In this document: positions 1-10,837 of the stretch, one piece after another
How the letters are laid out: each line of letters starts with the position of its first letter
Position numbering within the stretch: position 1 is the first letter of the stretch
NCBI GenBank assembly: GCA_016802295.1
Contig: JAESIW010000138.1
Coordinates: 505,904 to 569,903 of the forward strand
Source of the DNA: Brachionus rotundiformis
Lineage: Eukaryota; Rotifera; Eurotatoria; Ploima; Brachionidae
DNA length: 64,000 bases
Direction: 5' to 3'
Notes under the pieces: generated by a model
Told to the model about the DNA's origin: nothing
Seen by the model: the letters and a program-made list of their open reading frames with translations, nothing else
The model's database searches: none
Made by a program: the position numbers and the translations under genes

Positions 1-251
1 GAAATAAACAAGAGTGTGGTACTAATCAAAATAAGGTAAAATAACCGTCTTAAAAAGCTGTATTTTTTCCATTAGTTGATAGATCTTATCAAAAATTAAA
101 ATTTTAACATTAAACATTATATTCCAATTATAACACTAAATATATATTTATTTCAAAAAATATATCCTTTGTTTAAACCTTAATGTAAACTTCAAACTGA
201 TCTTGAATCATTGTTTAATAATTATACAAGAAATACAATAATAGATATCTA

Positions 252-455
252 CAGTCCGGCTACGGTAGGTGTCTCTATGGTGATTTTATGTAAATTTACG
301 TCATTTTACTATTTTTACAGTACCTGAGGTCCAAAATTTCTTCAATTATGTGTCCATTTTGGTAAAATAATACCAAACATAAATTTTTTATAAAATTATA
401 AAAGTAAATTTATTTGACGTAAATCACCTAAGAAACACTTACCATAGCATGACTA
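252..455. mobile_element. Possible Tc1/mariner-type MITE
   Basis: The ends are imperfect inverted repeats. The left end begins CAGTCCGGCTACGGTAGGTG just after a TA (250-251). The reverse complement of the right end (about 421-455) begins TAGTCATGCTATGGTAAGTG and is followed by TA on the outside. Over about 36 bases I count roughly 28 matches. The interior (about 130 bases) is AT-rich and non-coding. TA flanks, CAGT-type ends and small size fit a non-autonomous Tc1/mariner element. I found no second copy in the window, so the call rests on the inverted repeat alone. Confidence 0.4.
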
Positions 456-948
456 TATACAGAATATGAACTCTAAGATAAGTAAATTAAGTGTGATTTG
501 AATTGTCTATTATGGATAAGATGTTCGGATGACAATTTGAGTGAAAGCAAACTGCATTATTTGTTCTCTAATGAATCCTTGCTTCGGCTTGAAGTTTGGA
601 AATTTTATGAACAAACCACGAGTTTCGAGACTTTGTTCAAAAGCTTTATTTCGCAAAAAATATCAAGTGCATGGGAATTTAGGATAAAAAAACTTAATAA
701 TCATCTTTAAGGAGCTTATTTAATAGATAAGCTTTAGTTTTTTAGAATCGAAAAATAAGTCAAAATAAACAAATAGTCAATTTATTTAAAAATTTTATTA
801 GTCAACATTTCAGTAATGAATATCTAATTTATAAATAAATTTTACATTTGAACCGATAATTTTTTTTTTATTTTTTATTTTGAAAGAAAAACTCTAAAGA
901 TGATAAACAGCACAAATAATAAAAACATGTAATCAATGAAGAGGTTGC
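456..948. other. Intergenic, nothing clear
   Basis: AT-rich sequence downstream of SF1. A 70-codon open frame at 498-710 (+) has slightly higher GC than its surroundings, but it has no recognisable domain, no splice partner and no known motif. I do not call it a gene. The far end near 868 contains TTTATT, a possible poly(A) signal for SF1 when read on the minus strand. Confidence 0.4.
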
Positions 949-2754
949 TTAGCTGCTCGGTGGTGGAGGCGGCGGAGGCGGTGGTGGCGCTGCTCCAGCA
1001 GCCATAGAAGGCCATCCATATCCGCTACCACCCGGCCACATGTACGAGTAATAGTGAGCATAATAATTTGGATCGATGTTGGCTGCATCGTAGCCTGAGG
1101 CTCCGGTAGCTGGTGGAGCAGCTGCTGGCGTTTTATTTGACTTGTTGTCACCATCAGGCTTGGGTGAGTTGGAATAGTCGCTGGAATTGGTGGCTCCCTC
1201 TAAAGCAAGTGTGGCATTAGTGCTCGAAGCGCCATTCCTGGATATGATGCACTTTCCGGGCTGGTTCAAATCTGGCGCTGGCCCTTGTCCCAGCTCGGCC
1301 ATCAACGACTGGTACTCATTGTCCATTTTTTCGCGCTCAGCCCAGGTAATTGGTCTATCCGGATTAGACAAATCCAAAGTGGACTTCATTTTACAATCAC
1401 CCGTAATGTGACCAGCTCCACCACAAATGCCACAAATAATTGTATTGGTAACAATGGTTTTTGTTGTCTCAATCAACTTCAACTTGTTCAAGCTGTCGTT
1501 TTCCCTCAGTGTTCCATTAAGCAAAGCCAGCTCTCTAAGCTGACTCTTTCTCAAATCGTTCATAGTCTCCGGAACTTCGATGCCTTGCTGGACTATCTCT
1601 CGCACTTTGTCACAAGCTTTGGAGACTATTTCAGCAGTTGGTCCAGTAATGTACGCATGCAAGGGCTCATCCTCGCCGGGCAACGGCTGTCCATTGATCC
1701 GACCCAGCTTTCCCTCTTTGACAGAGCCTTTGCCCCTGATTATAATCTTGGCATTTGTCTCCTTTTCCAGCATTTTGAGTGTGTTCCCGCGAGGCCCTAT
1801 CAACAAACCTACAAAATTGATGTCCGGGTGCTCTTCTTGTGGAATAAAAACTTTATCAACTATTTTATTTGCCGGAGGTCTTTATTATAAAACAAAATAG
1901 ATTAATTTAATTTAATTAGGCAACAATTAAACAAGACACCTAATCAAAAATTTAAATTGAAAATTTTAATTTTCTCTTCGGCATTGGACTTTTGCAGCGC
2001 CAATGCTTGTTGGTCGAAATTAAAATTTTTTTTTGATTAGATGAGCTTGATTAGTTTAAAATTTATATAAATCTAAAATAAAATTTAAATAATTTAATTG
2101 CACTGTTCGTCCCTAAAAATTTAAACAATTAGTATAAATTTAATGTATATAAAAACTTACACCAAATAATTGGACTTATTAGATAGTTTTAAGAATATAG
2201 TCTTTACTTATAGAAGATCTTGGAAATAAAAAAAAGAATTATTTAGTCCTTAACTATATGATATTGAGTAAGAAATTAGATAAGTACTTGTAATCGGGCG
2301 GCGGCTTGTAGTCAGGATTGAATTTAAACATTTCCAGAACAAACTGGTGCCTCTCAGATTCAAGTTTGTTTCTTTGGCGAACCTCGCGTGTGTTCAGCCG
2401 TTTGCCAGCCGAGTCGTAAATAGGCTCGGGCGACGGAGATCGGTCATCGGGATTGGCCGAAATTCCCAGATCGCCAGTGCGCAGCATGCGACTTATTTGC
2501 TCGATCCTCAGCTGAGTCAGATAGGCCCTTTCCTGCTCCTTGCTCATGTTTGGCGGAACTGTGGTTGGCATGCCCGGAATAAATGCCCGGTCTTGTTCAG
2601 TTCCTTCCCATCGGCTCGCCCTCTTTCTCTTGCGTCTTGGCTCCAAATTTTCTCCGGAACCATCTGCCGGTTTAGACAATTTAGCCATGTTTTTTTCTTT
2701 CAAAGTTAACTTACTACTGTCTTCGTTTTCGGTAGATATTTTGGTAGGTGGCAT
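949..2754 (-). CDS. SF1: Splicing factor 1 (branch-point binding protein)
   Basis: SF1 recognises the intron branch point and recruits U2AF during early spliceosome assembly in the nucleus. There are two exons, 2754-2288 and 1879-949. The 408-base GT-AG intron joins the codons for DYK and PPANK exactly as in other SF1 proteins, giving 465 aa. In order are seen: a U2AF-ligand motif (RKRKRASRW, about residues 40-48); the SPSPEP phosphorylation motif; the helix-hairpin ending in PPPDYKPP; a KH/QUA2 domain (about 165-280) with GLLIGPRGNTLK; a CCHC zinc knuckle CGICGGAGHITGDC (about 302-316); and a tail ending in a run of ten prolines. The protein is shorter than vertebrate SF1 because the proline-rich tail is reduced. 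The start ATG at 2754 is the first in frame. Identification is secure from motif order and spacing. Confidence 0.95.
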
Positions 2755-3789
2755 TTTGTGCTATTGAACAGTTACAAATATGAAATTTATGTTGATACTC
2801 TTCTAGAATTTTATATTTACTTATGTATATATTTATATGCTGAATTTTATGTTTTATTTTTCATATATTTAATTATATCATATGTATAAAGCTTATCTAC
2901 AAGTTTAAAATTGCACAAGCCGAGTGCAATGCATAATTTAAGATAGCGACTTAAAAATTGTCTTACAATAGCTGTATTGTTTATAATGAATGCATTAGGA
3001 CCTATTAAATGGCAAGATTTTTCTACCACGAATACATTTTTACCTCAATTGAAAAAGGAAAGTTATCAAAAAGGATGTTTTAAAATAAGATCATTAAAGT
3101 ATTATTTATTAAACAATTAGAATTATATGTTATAATATAATTAAAAAATATTATAATTAAATAGAAGCAAAATATTTTTTAGTTTCAAAAAAATTTCAAA
3201 TTAAGGTAAAAAATCTAATCATCAAAAATTAACTTTGTTTAATAGCTTAGATAATGTAGCTAAAAGACAAATTTGTTGCAAAGAACAGAATGGATTGTCT
3301 TTTTTAACGAATTTTTTAGAATAAATTAAGGAAAGGTAAATTAGTAGAAAAATTAGCATTTGTTTCTATGATTTGACCATTGAAAGTGAATAAAATATCC
3401 ACAAATATGTATAGACCTAAATTTGTAAAAAAGAGACTAAATTTATTTATATATTCGAACTTTAGATTTTATTATTTTTATTTTAGTAAAAATTCATTAA
3501 AAATTCGTAAATAATGTAATATTTGAGTTTATTTTTGCTCATCATAGAAAGATATTTTCCCATGATTAAAAGTAGTTATCAAATTTGAGACTTTAAAGCT
3601 AGATGAATTAACAACATTTCTTAAAATTATTATTATTCTCTTCTATTTTAATAAATAATTTCTTATTTTAATAAAAAATTTTATATTAAATATTTTGATA
3701 GCATTCAAAATAGAAAAATAAGAAACATAATTTCTTATTTAAATATTATTTTTACATCGTAACTAATTTATAAATTATGTTTTGTTAAA

Positions 3790-3844
<55 letters not shown>

Positions 3845-3907
3845 ATTTTATAGCAAGTCAACTTCCTTTTTATTTTTTATTTAATAGAACTAACACATTT
3901 TTAAATA
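2755..3907. other. Intergenic between SF1 and the next gene
   Basis: This spacer separates two genes transcribed away from each other, so it holds both promoters. It is very AT-rich. I see no domain-bearing reading frame. Two short overlapping frames near 2847-3122, one on each strand, carry no recognisable motif. A long TA microsatellite lies near the right end. Confidence 0.5.
3795..3839. repeat. (TA)n microsatellite
   Basis: About 22 uninterrupted TA units, read directly. It lies roughly 70 bases upstream of the start codon of the following gene, so length variation could affect its promoter. Confidence 0.95.
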
Positions 3908-5288
3908 ATGAAAAACATAAACGACGAAAATATGGATTTAAAACATCCTCAAAAATTTGAATCAAAGAGTACAAATAAGAATCAATTCGATTTTATTAGT
4001 CAAGCTTTTTTGGCCAATTATCCATGGAAAAACCAATCAAGTCAACATTTTGAAAGTTTGGCAAAAAATTCCACAGATACCTCTACTTATTCGAGTATTT
4101 TGGATGACTTTAACAACACTGGCCAAGATTTAGAATGCTTAAAGCAAGATGTTTATCTTTATGTTGACTTATTAAAACATTTTATCAACAAATTTGACAG
4201 ATCAATTAACCAAATTAGGAGAAAAAATATTAGGACAAGATCTTCATTGAACAAACATTTATTTTATAGATATAAAAAAGATTCAACTTTTTTAATTGAT
4301 ATCTTTATGTTGATAAAAATATTTAAGAAATTCAAAAATTCATCAAGATTTTTAATAGTGAGTAAATTTTTATTACAAAAACACATAAATTATATAGAAA
4401 AACATCTTGTATATTAATATTTTTTTAATAGGAATCCTATGATAATGATAATCTATTGTTGTCGCTACAAAAGCTCTTAAAACAAAGCATAAAAGATACC
4501 AAGTGTACCAAATCGAAACATGAATCTACCAACAACAAATATAGAGCATCTCCTGCTGGGCCAGCTATTCTGCAGCGTCAGTCTTCTATCTCTTCTCTGA
4601 GCTCAAGTAGTTTGAATGAAAGTTTTGTTGATAAAAAGTTTATCAAAAATAAAAGAAGCGTCACTAAGCTAAAACCAACTCAAATTGTTGAAAATAATTG
4701 TAATTATTCGAATTGCTATTTGAATTATGAGTCAATTTTTACAAATGATATTAATAATTATAAACATAGCACTCCGAATAATGAATTATATTCAAATGAT
4801 ATAAGCAGCTCTTTTTATGAAAATTCGAAAAACCAGGATAAATTAAATTCAAAAATAAGCAATTTAGATAAGTCATATTCCGAAGTATCCGAAAGAGATT
4901 TTTTAAACAAAAAAATGCTTTCTAAAAAACGTAAATCAAGACAAAATCCAAAAAATTCAAGGTAATTTTGAAATTTTGTCTAATTAATTTTTAAATTTAT
5001 TCTAAAGGTACAAAATAATGACACGAAACGAATATGAAGCTTTAAAAGTTCAGGTAAAAAATTTAAATTATTAAGTTATCTTGTGAATAAAAATTTCTAA
5101 TTTAGTTAAATGTTTTTCGTGATGATTATAGAATGGAATTTTATGAAAAAATGCATATGAAAGACTTTTATGAGAAAAAACTTAAACAAGTTGAATTTTT
5201 GAATACGAAATTGAAAAAAGAATTGGAAATATTCAAGTTAAACGAAATGAATGACCCATTCGAAAGTCCACCTATAAATATTTTATGA
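3908..5288 (+). CDS. Unrecognised protein with C-terminal coiled coil
   Basis: Four exons can be joined with consistent phase: 3908-4357, 4432-4961, 5008-5053 and 5106-5288, giving 402 aa. The introns are 74, 46 and 52 bases, all GT-AG. The N-terminal 150 residues are charged and helical (DLKQDVYL-like stretch and a basic segment). The middle is low-complexity, Ser/Asn-rich and basic, with a serine cluster SSISSLSSSSL. The last 70 residues (MTRNEYEALKVQ onward, then FRDDYRMEFYEKMHMKDFYEK) look like a conserved amphipathic coiled coil, and they are the best-conserved-looking part. There is no signal peptide or membrane segment. I do not recognise the family. A cytoskeletal or centrosomal coiled-coil protein would be a guess. 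Stop is TGA. Confidence 0.65.
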
Positions 5289-5897
5289 TTTCTTAGTGAT
5301 TTGTTTGTAAAAATAGCACTTAAAGTACTATTAAAATTAGATGTAAATTAAATTAATTCAATTTTTAGTATATAAAATTGCATATTTCAATTTTTTTCTT
5401 AAAATTAATTAACATTTTGGAAAATTGTAACTTTTTTGAAAAATTAAAACTAAAAATTTTCTAGTTGGCTATTCATGCTGGTTTATTTAATTTTGGGTTG
5501 ATAAAAACTTGGCAAAATAAAGCAAAAAAAATCTCCTTTATGATCATTGTCCATTTGAACCATTGTTCTCAATGAATGAAAAATATCAATTTTTATATTC
5601 AAATAAAAAAGAACGTAAATTTCGATGAGATTTATAACTTGTGTAACTAGGAATAGTTGTTAGTCAAGACCCTTTGTTATTGTTTTTAAATTATATTTAA
5701 CAAATTCTATCTGATAATTAATAAATTAATGATCAATAAAGTTATTATAAATTTTAGAAATTGTATTTAAAAATTTTATTTCAATAAATCATTCAAAAAT
5801 AAACAATCAAAAATTTATAAAGTGTTCTTTGTTTTTTCATGACTATTTCAAGAAAATTTCAAACTCATTTAAAATCCCTCCTAAAAGTCTACAAACA
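5289..5897. other. Intergenic between convergent genes
   Basis: About 600 bases of AT-rich sequence between the 3' ends of two convergent genes. An AATAAA near 5514 could serve the plus-strand gene. Nothing else is recognisable. Confidence 0.5.
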
Positions 5898-6971
5898 TTA
5901 GTTATCTCTGCTTATTCTGTATTTAAGTTTAAGCATTTCAAAAAGATCATGATCAATCAAAAAACTTAATCTATCATAGATCTTTTCAGTTTTATTAATT
6001 ATCTTTTTAGTTATAATTGGAATAGTGGTGGTCAAAGCACTAGAACTCTTATTCTCTTGAAATGAATTTGTCGAATTAAAGCTTTCTCTGATTAGTCTTG
6101 AAGATGAAGTTGTTGTGGTAAGGGCGTCATCCAAATGGGTTATTTCGTAATGTAGCTTGTGATTTAAAGCCATGTTTGTTTCATTAGTTTCATTATTGGC
6201 GTAAAAAAAATCTTCTAATTTGAAAAGATTGAAAAATTTGTTATAAAAATAGAACAAAATTAAAATCATTAAGCCGATTATTAAAGAGATAATTATTCCA
6301 GCAAATGCGGTTTGAGTTGAAGTTTTAAGCAAACGCTTAGATTCGGTCTCGTTTTTGCTTCGCCAAGACCTAATCAAAGCTAGAAAAGCAATAAACCCGA
6401 AAAGTGGATTAGTTAAAATAGATAAAAATAGCAAAAAATAGGTACAAAATGTAATTTTTTTGCATGAATTAGTTCTTTTAAAATATTCATCTTCACTAGA
6501 ATCACTTATCTCCTCCGATTCAGAGGATGTATCACTTTTTTTCTTAAGATGCAATGAATTTAAGTCTTGCTGATTAAAGCAGTCCTTTGGAATGACCAGT
6601 TTTAGTTCGATTTGGTTGTTTTTGTTCATTCGGATATCAACGCTGTCCGATTGAGATGGTCTACGATCCATAGCACTACGTATTGAATTGGAAACAATTT
6701 TCAAAAATGAATTTCGATCATGATTTGGACAATTTTTGCCACATCCACTTGATTTACTACAGCCATTGTTTGAATTGTTTGTATTTGGTTTTTCTTGGTT
6801 AAAATTTTCGTCAAATATTGGATTAATTACCTCTAAGTTATCGTTTAAATTAGAACCTATTTGACTCTCAACATCAGAATCAGAATTATCTGATTGATTT
6901 GCAGTGGTATTTGACAATGGAAAATAGTTTATGTAATTTTTATATGAATTTGGCAAAGGCTTTTTAGACAT
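5898..6971 (-). CDS. Two-transmembrane protein, dispanin/CD225-like
   Basis: Single exon, 357 aa. The N-terminal 160 residues are Asn/Ser-rich and hydrophilic, with a short Cys cluster (CSKSSGCGKNCPNH) and an acidic serine run (about 145-162). Two hydrophobic segments follow, about residues 175-202 (YFLLFLSILTNPLFGFIAFL) and 217-243 (AGIIISLIIGLMILILF). They are separated by a basic loop with RSWRSKNETESKRLLKTS. This hairpin with NPLFG before the loop and a Ser/Ala-rich entry to TM2 resembles the CD225/dispanin fold (IFITM, PRRT, TRARG1). The C-terminal 110 residues have several N-glycosylation sequons. The family call is tentative. A generic two-TM membrane protein is the fallback. Confidence 0.5.
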   Translation of the reverse strand: MSKKPLPNSYKNYINYFPLSNTTANQSDNSDSDVESQIGSNLNDNLEVINPIFDENFNQEKPNTNNSNNGCSKSSGCGKNCPNHDRNSFLKIVSNSIRSAMDRRPSQSDSVDIRMNKNNQIELKLVIPKDCFNQQDLNSLHLKKKSDTSSESEEISDSSEDEYFKRTNSCKKITFCTYFLLFLSILTNPLFGFIAFLALIRSWRSKNETESKRLLKTSTQTAFAGIIISLIIGLMILILFYFYNKFFNLFKLEDFFYANNETNETNMALNHKLHYEITHLDDALTTTTSSSRLIRESFNSTNSFQENKSSSALTTTIPIITKKIINKTEKIYDRLSFLIDHDLFEMLKLKYRISRDN

Positions 6972-7126
6972 TTTATCTAATTTATTTGATAATTTTTTTA
7001 ATTGTTTTCTAAGATATCAATCTATTAATAAAATAAAATAATAAAAAAGCGCCAGTTTTATTCATTTTCAACAATTCCAAAAAAATAAAAAAACACTTAA
7101 CTATTTTAACTTTAAAATTAAAATTT

Positions 7127-9826
7127 TTATTTTTTCTTGGAAAGTTTTTCCTCTTCGTCCTCTTCTGGGTTAACTTCAGCCTTTTTGGCCAAAATTCTTT
7201 CGAATTTATAAGCCTTACGATGAGTTTGAACCAATTCAGGATTTAATTCAGCTTCTAGGGAAAGAATTTTTCTTATTTTGTCTTGTTCAAATGTCTCCTT
7301 GTTAAGAATAGAAATTGAATTGAGTGTGTTATCTTTTTGGGTAGATCTCAAATTAGGCGAAAGCTTAAAACTGGAAATGGTACCACTAAAAATTAAATTA
7401 ATTTTAAATTAGTTTTCATTAGAAACTCAAACCTCTCGTCTCCAACAACCAGAATTGGAAAAAAAGGACTGAAGCAGACATGAGTGAGTCTTCGCTTCTT
7501 TTTCAGCACTACATTTTGAATACATAAAGCCTTATCCATATTCAAATAAATGTCATAAATGTGAATATTTCCGTCCAGAGTTAGAGCTGCAAAAACTGTC
7601 GAGGAATAGGGGGCCCATTGGGCATCGCATACGGGCGCATTTAGTTCATAAATTATTAATGGATTTCTTTAAAAATAATATTCCTTTTAAAATAAAATTT
7701 ATCTTTTTAATATGCATACTTGTATCTATGATCCCAAATTTTTATCGAAAAATCAGCTGAACAGGTAACAAAAACTCTTTTAAAAAAAGGATTCCATTTG
7801 ATTGAATAAATTGGCAAACTATGGGCATCAAAAATTGTCAAAAGTTTTTCCTTGTGTAAAGAAGAGTATTCCAAAACTTTGCCTTCCTCAGTTCCTACAA
7901 TATACAAATCTGTTTCTTGGGAGTTGAAATCGATGCATGTTCCACTATCTATTGAGAATAATAGTTTTAGATTAATATTCATACAAATTAAATTTCTAAT
8001 CTAAAATAAAATTTTAAAATCATTGAAGATATTATAGTATTTTCAAATAAAAAATTATTATTTCTTAAAACTAATTAACTTATATCTCAAATTTAAATTT
8101 TTTTATCTTTAATTTATGATATGCAAATATTTAGTTAGGAAAAAATAATCATTATTTTCTAATTCTAATTCTAAAGTTTAGAATACTAAGCAGGCTTTTG
8201 TCAAGTAAAGATTACATTGAGTATAGTTATTTAAAGTGTCATTGTTGACATCTGAATCCATTGGTGATACTTTTAAAACATTTATTTCACTCTGAACCAA
8301 AATAGTCTTAAAAATAGAAAATAAGCTTAATTGTAATTTTTTAATTAAAAAACTACTTTCTTAAGTTCCCAACTAAAAATTCTGCCATCACCAGAAACTG
8401 AATTGAAATTTTCATATCCTTCATTATTTTGAGCTTGCCATTGAACCTTTTTGCAAAAGAGAGTAAAAAAATTTTTATTTTTGAAAATTAATTTACTTGC
8501 CAAACTGGGCCATAATGTTTAGCGGCAGATTTATAACAATATTTTAATTTTTTAGAATTATTCAAGAATCTAAGATCGTAAACACACACTGATCCATCAT
8601 ATAAACCAGCAGCAAGAAGATACGGCTCTCTTGGATTAAAATGAATACTCATACAACTTGTGGGTGTGTCTATCTTGAACTGAGGGCTATTTGGATTTTT
8701 AAGAGTAAAGCAAATTATTGAGCCAGATGTTGGTTTAAAAAAATTATCTATTATCAAAAAAATTTAAAGATGAGTTTTGTTTTTAGATTTGATTATACAT
8801 GATCCGGTAGCGACAGCAAATAAGTCATTATAAAAACTGCTCCAACAAACAGCTGTTATTGTTCTTTTATTGGTTAAAGTGTTAGAAAATTTCCAAAGTG
8901 GTAAAAGACTTCCTTCGCTACGAAATGCATCTGCTTCGTCATCCCAGAATTTATAATCTATTAAAATATCCTCAGAGTTGTTTTGGCTAATCATTCTCTC
9001 CAAAATTGCTGCTGATTTTTTAAATCTCTCATTTTCTTGAATTTTTTGTTCCTGTACAGTGGGCAGTTGCATCTTAAACTTGGACTCAGATGGTCTGCCT
9101 TTATTTTGTACTTTAATTCGCTTTTTGCTAATTTTCTTCTTAGTCAAAAAATCTTCTTCATAAATTTTATTAATTATATAGGGACTCGAATAGTCAGAAA
9201 AATTTATATTTTTGGCGGCATCTGTCTGACATTCAGCATCTCTAGTAGAGATACTTTTTGTTTGGGAACTACGAGTGGCAAAATTAAAGTCATTTTTAAG
9301 AACTCTGAATTTTTTCACATTATCTTTATCAACATAATCATCAACTATTCTTGGGTCATAGAAAGAGCGCCTTTTTGCCTCGTATTTCTCCTTTTCCTCC
9401 AAATAGGCTTTGGCATCTTCAGAATTTTTAAAATAGTATTTTCCCTCAAAGTTTAAATAAATGTGAGAATCGTCCTTTTGAGGAATTTGGACCCATTTTT
9501 TATGCCTATAATTATACCATATAATATTACTAATGGGCTTCTCTTTTTTCTTAATTGTCAAAACCCGGGCTATTTCTTCCAGTAAATCATCGGGTTTTAG
9601 CAAAACTTGGTCAGGTGGTGCAGGCAAACTGGAATAATCTCTTCCCTTCGTAAATTTAATAAAAAACTAACAAGAAAAAAATCAAATTCATTTACTTCTT
9701 TTACATCTTGATTAACCTTTAAAATTAGATTAAAATATTAAAATTTTTTGTCAAAAAAATTTTTGAGAATACTTTTTTTAGAACAAATTTTTTTTTCATT
9801 CGATCTTTGATATCATGATTTTCCAT
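7127..9826 (-). CDS. DNAI1: Axonemal dynein intermediate chain 1
   Basis: DNAI1 is a WD-repeat intermediate chain of the outer dynein arm of motile cilia. Nine exons join in phase: 9826-9773, 9716-9696, 9666-8799, 8747-8497, 8446-8357, 8306-8216, 7948-7720, 7666-7433 and 7385-7127. The product is 698 aa, essentially the vertebrate length. The N-terminal part carries SSLPAPPDQVLL and two dynein-type SQT/DAECQTD motifs. The middle has AAILERMISQN and GSLLPLWKFSN. The C-terminal half contains WD repeats (DGSVCVYDLR, GPVWQV, GDGRIFSWEL, LYIVGTEEGKV, FSIKIWDHR, WAPYSSTVFAALTLDG, SFKLSPNLR), in the same order as other DNAI1 proteins. The tail is a Lys/Glu-rich coil. The first two exons (54 and 21 bases) are weakly constrained and predicted from splice phase only. 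The gene implies motile cilia in the organism. Confidence 0.93.
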
Positions 9827-10059
9827 TTTATTATTTAAAAATTTCAAATTTTAGAAAATATACCTACCTTTACCGAAGATTTTTCGTGATATTTTTCAAC
9901 CGGGACGAATTTAAATTCCAAATTTAATTAGTCTTGGGACAATTATCTCTTGGGCAAAAAAAAAACTTGTTTGGTCTAATATTTTTATTAATCACAAAAT
10001 TAAAATAAAAAGTTTTAACAAATTTTTTCTAACAATTTTCACATATTCATTCACAGTGA

Positions 10060-10233
10060 TTATACTTTGCATTTGCAGGAATCTAAATAAATAAAGATTT
10101 ACAATAAAACTTTAAATGACATTAAGTGAATTGATTTACCACAACACTTGGTATCTTGACAACAATCGCATTTACAACAGTCGCACTTTTGGCAATTGCA
10201 TTTACATTTGTCGCAGCAGTTACAGGAATGCAT
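10060..10233 (-). CDS. Metallothionein (left member of divergent pair)
   Basis: A small cysteine-rich metal-binding protein of 38 aa. Exons are 10233-10140 and 10082-10060. The 57-base intron is GT-AG and splits a codon after its first base. Fifteen or so cysteines occur in CXC, CC and CXXC patterns (CNCCDKCKCNC, CDCCKCDCC, CKCK) with interspersed Lys/Asp/Asn and no aromatic residue. These are the hallmarks of metallothioneins, which buffer Zn, Cu and Cd in the cytosol. It is transcribed away from the very similar gene at 10653-10837, and the intron is at the same place and phase, so the two arose by duplication with inversion. Probably metal-induced (see the shared promoter). Confidence 0.85.
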
Positions 10234-10652
10234 GTTAATTGATTTTTTTATTTTCTTTTGAGTAATTGAATTTGTTTTAATGATAGAAATTGGAAAATTT
10301 TAGCTTGTATTTATGCTATTGAAATTGATTAGGGCCGAGCGCAAATTTTGCGCTCCGTCTTTAAAAAATGGAAGACTTAATTTAAAATTGATGTTTCGAG
10401 TGCAAATTAATCAAGATTTTGAAAACTGGTTCATGTTTATGGTATGCATATATAAAAAATTATTCTTTTTTGCACACGATACCATTAATTTGTGTTTATA
10501 TTTTTGCACTCATTACTAAAGTTTTTGCGCTCAGCACCAAACTATTAAGCAATTAAGACATCTATAAATAGGTTTGGAAATTTTAAGACAATTCAAATCA
10601 ATATTAAAAAATATATTATCTTAAGCTAAAATTAAAAATAAAATATACAGAA
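10234..10652. promoter_or_regulatory. Bidirectional metallothionein promoter with MRE cores
   Basis: This 419-bp spacer lies between two divergent metallothionein start codons. Metal response elements bound by MTF-1 have the core TGCRCNC. I find six: 10337-10343 (minus), 10349-10355, 10398-10404 (minus), 10471-10477, 10505-10511 and 10526-10532. A TATA-like box TATAAATA lies at 10563-10570 for the rightward gene, and CATAAATA lies at 10308-10315 (minus) for the leftward gene. Each sits about 75-90 bases before its ATG. Four MRE cores are in plus orientation and two in minus. The arrangement predicts joint induction by zinc, cadmium or copper. Confidence 0.75.
10337..10355. promoter_or_regulatory. 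Palindromic double MRE
   Basis: GAGCGCAAATTTTGCGCTC is a perfect inverted repeat with 9-base arms around a single T. Each arm contains one MRE core (TGCGCTC). It lies in the left third of the shared metallothionein promoter, and the composition (CpG inside an AT-rich region) makes chance occurrence unlikely. Confidence 0.7.
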
Positions 10653-10837
10653 ATGTGCAACTGTTGTGATAAATGTTCATGCAAATGTGTCAATTGTGAA
10701 AACCAATGTGACAACTGTAACTGTAAATGCTGTCAAGAAACCAAATGTTGTGGTAAGTTTTCAAAAAAAAAAACCTATTTCCTTTTATTAAAAATTTAAT
10801 TTAAATATTAATAGATAATTGCAAATGTAAACATTAA
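10653..10837 (+). CDS. Metallothionein (right member of divergent pair)
   Basis: A 40-aa cysteine-rich protein. Exons are 10653-10752 and 10815-10837. The 62-base GT-AG intron falls after the first base of the codon that follows the KCC motif, the same position and phase as in the left copy. The cysteine pattern is CNCCDKCSCKC, CENQCDNCNCKCC, TKCC and CKCK, with no aromatic residues. The function expected for the family is cytosolic binding and detoxification of Zn, Cu or Cd. The spacing differs slightly from the left copy (CENQCDNC in place of CQKCDCC), so the two proteins may differ in metal preference. That last point is inference. Confidence 0.87.

Noticed and set aside
498..710. 70-codon reading frame as a gene
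   Set aside because: No domain, no start context, no homology that I recognise. A frame of this length occurs by chance.
2847..3029. 60-codon reading frame as a gene
   Set aside because: No recognisable motif. An overlapping frame on the other strand looks equally good, so neither is supported.
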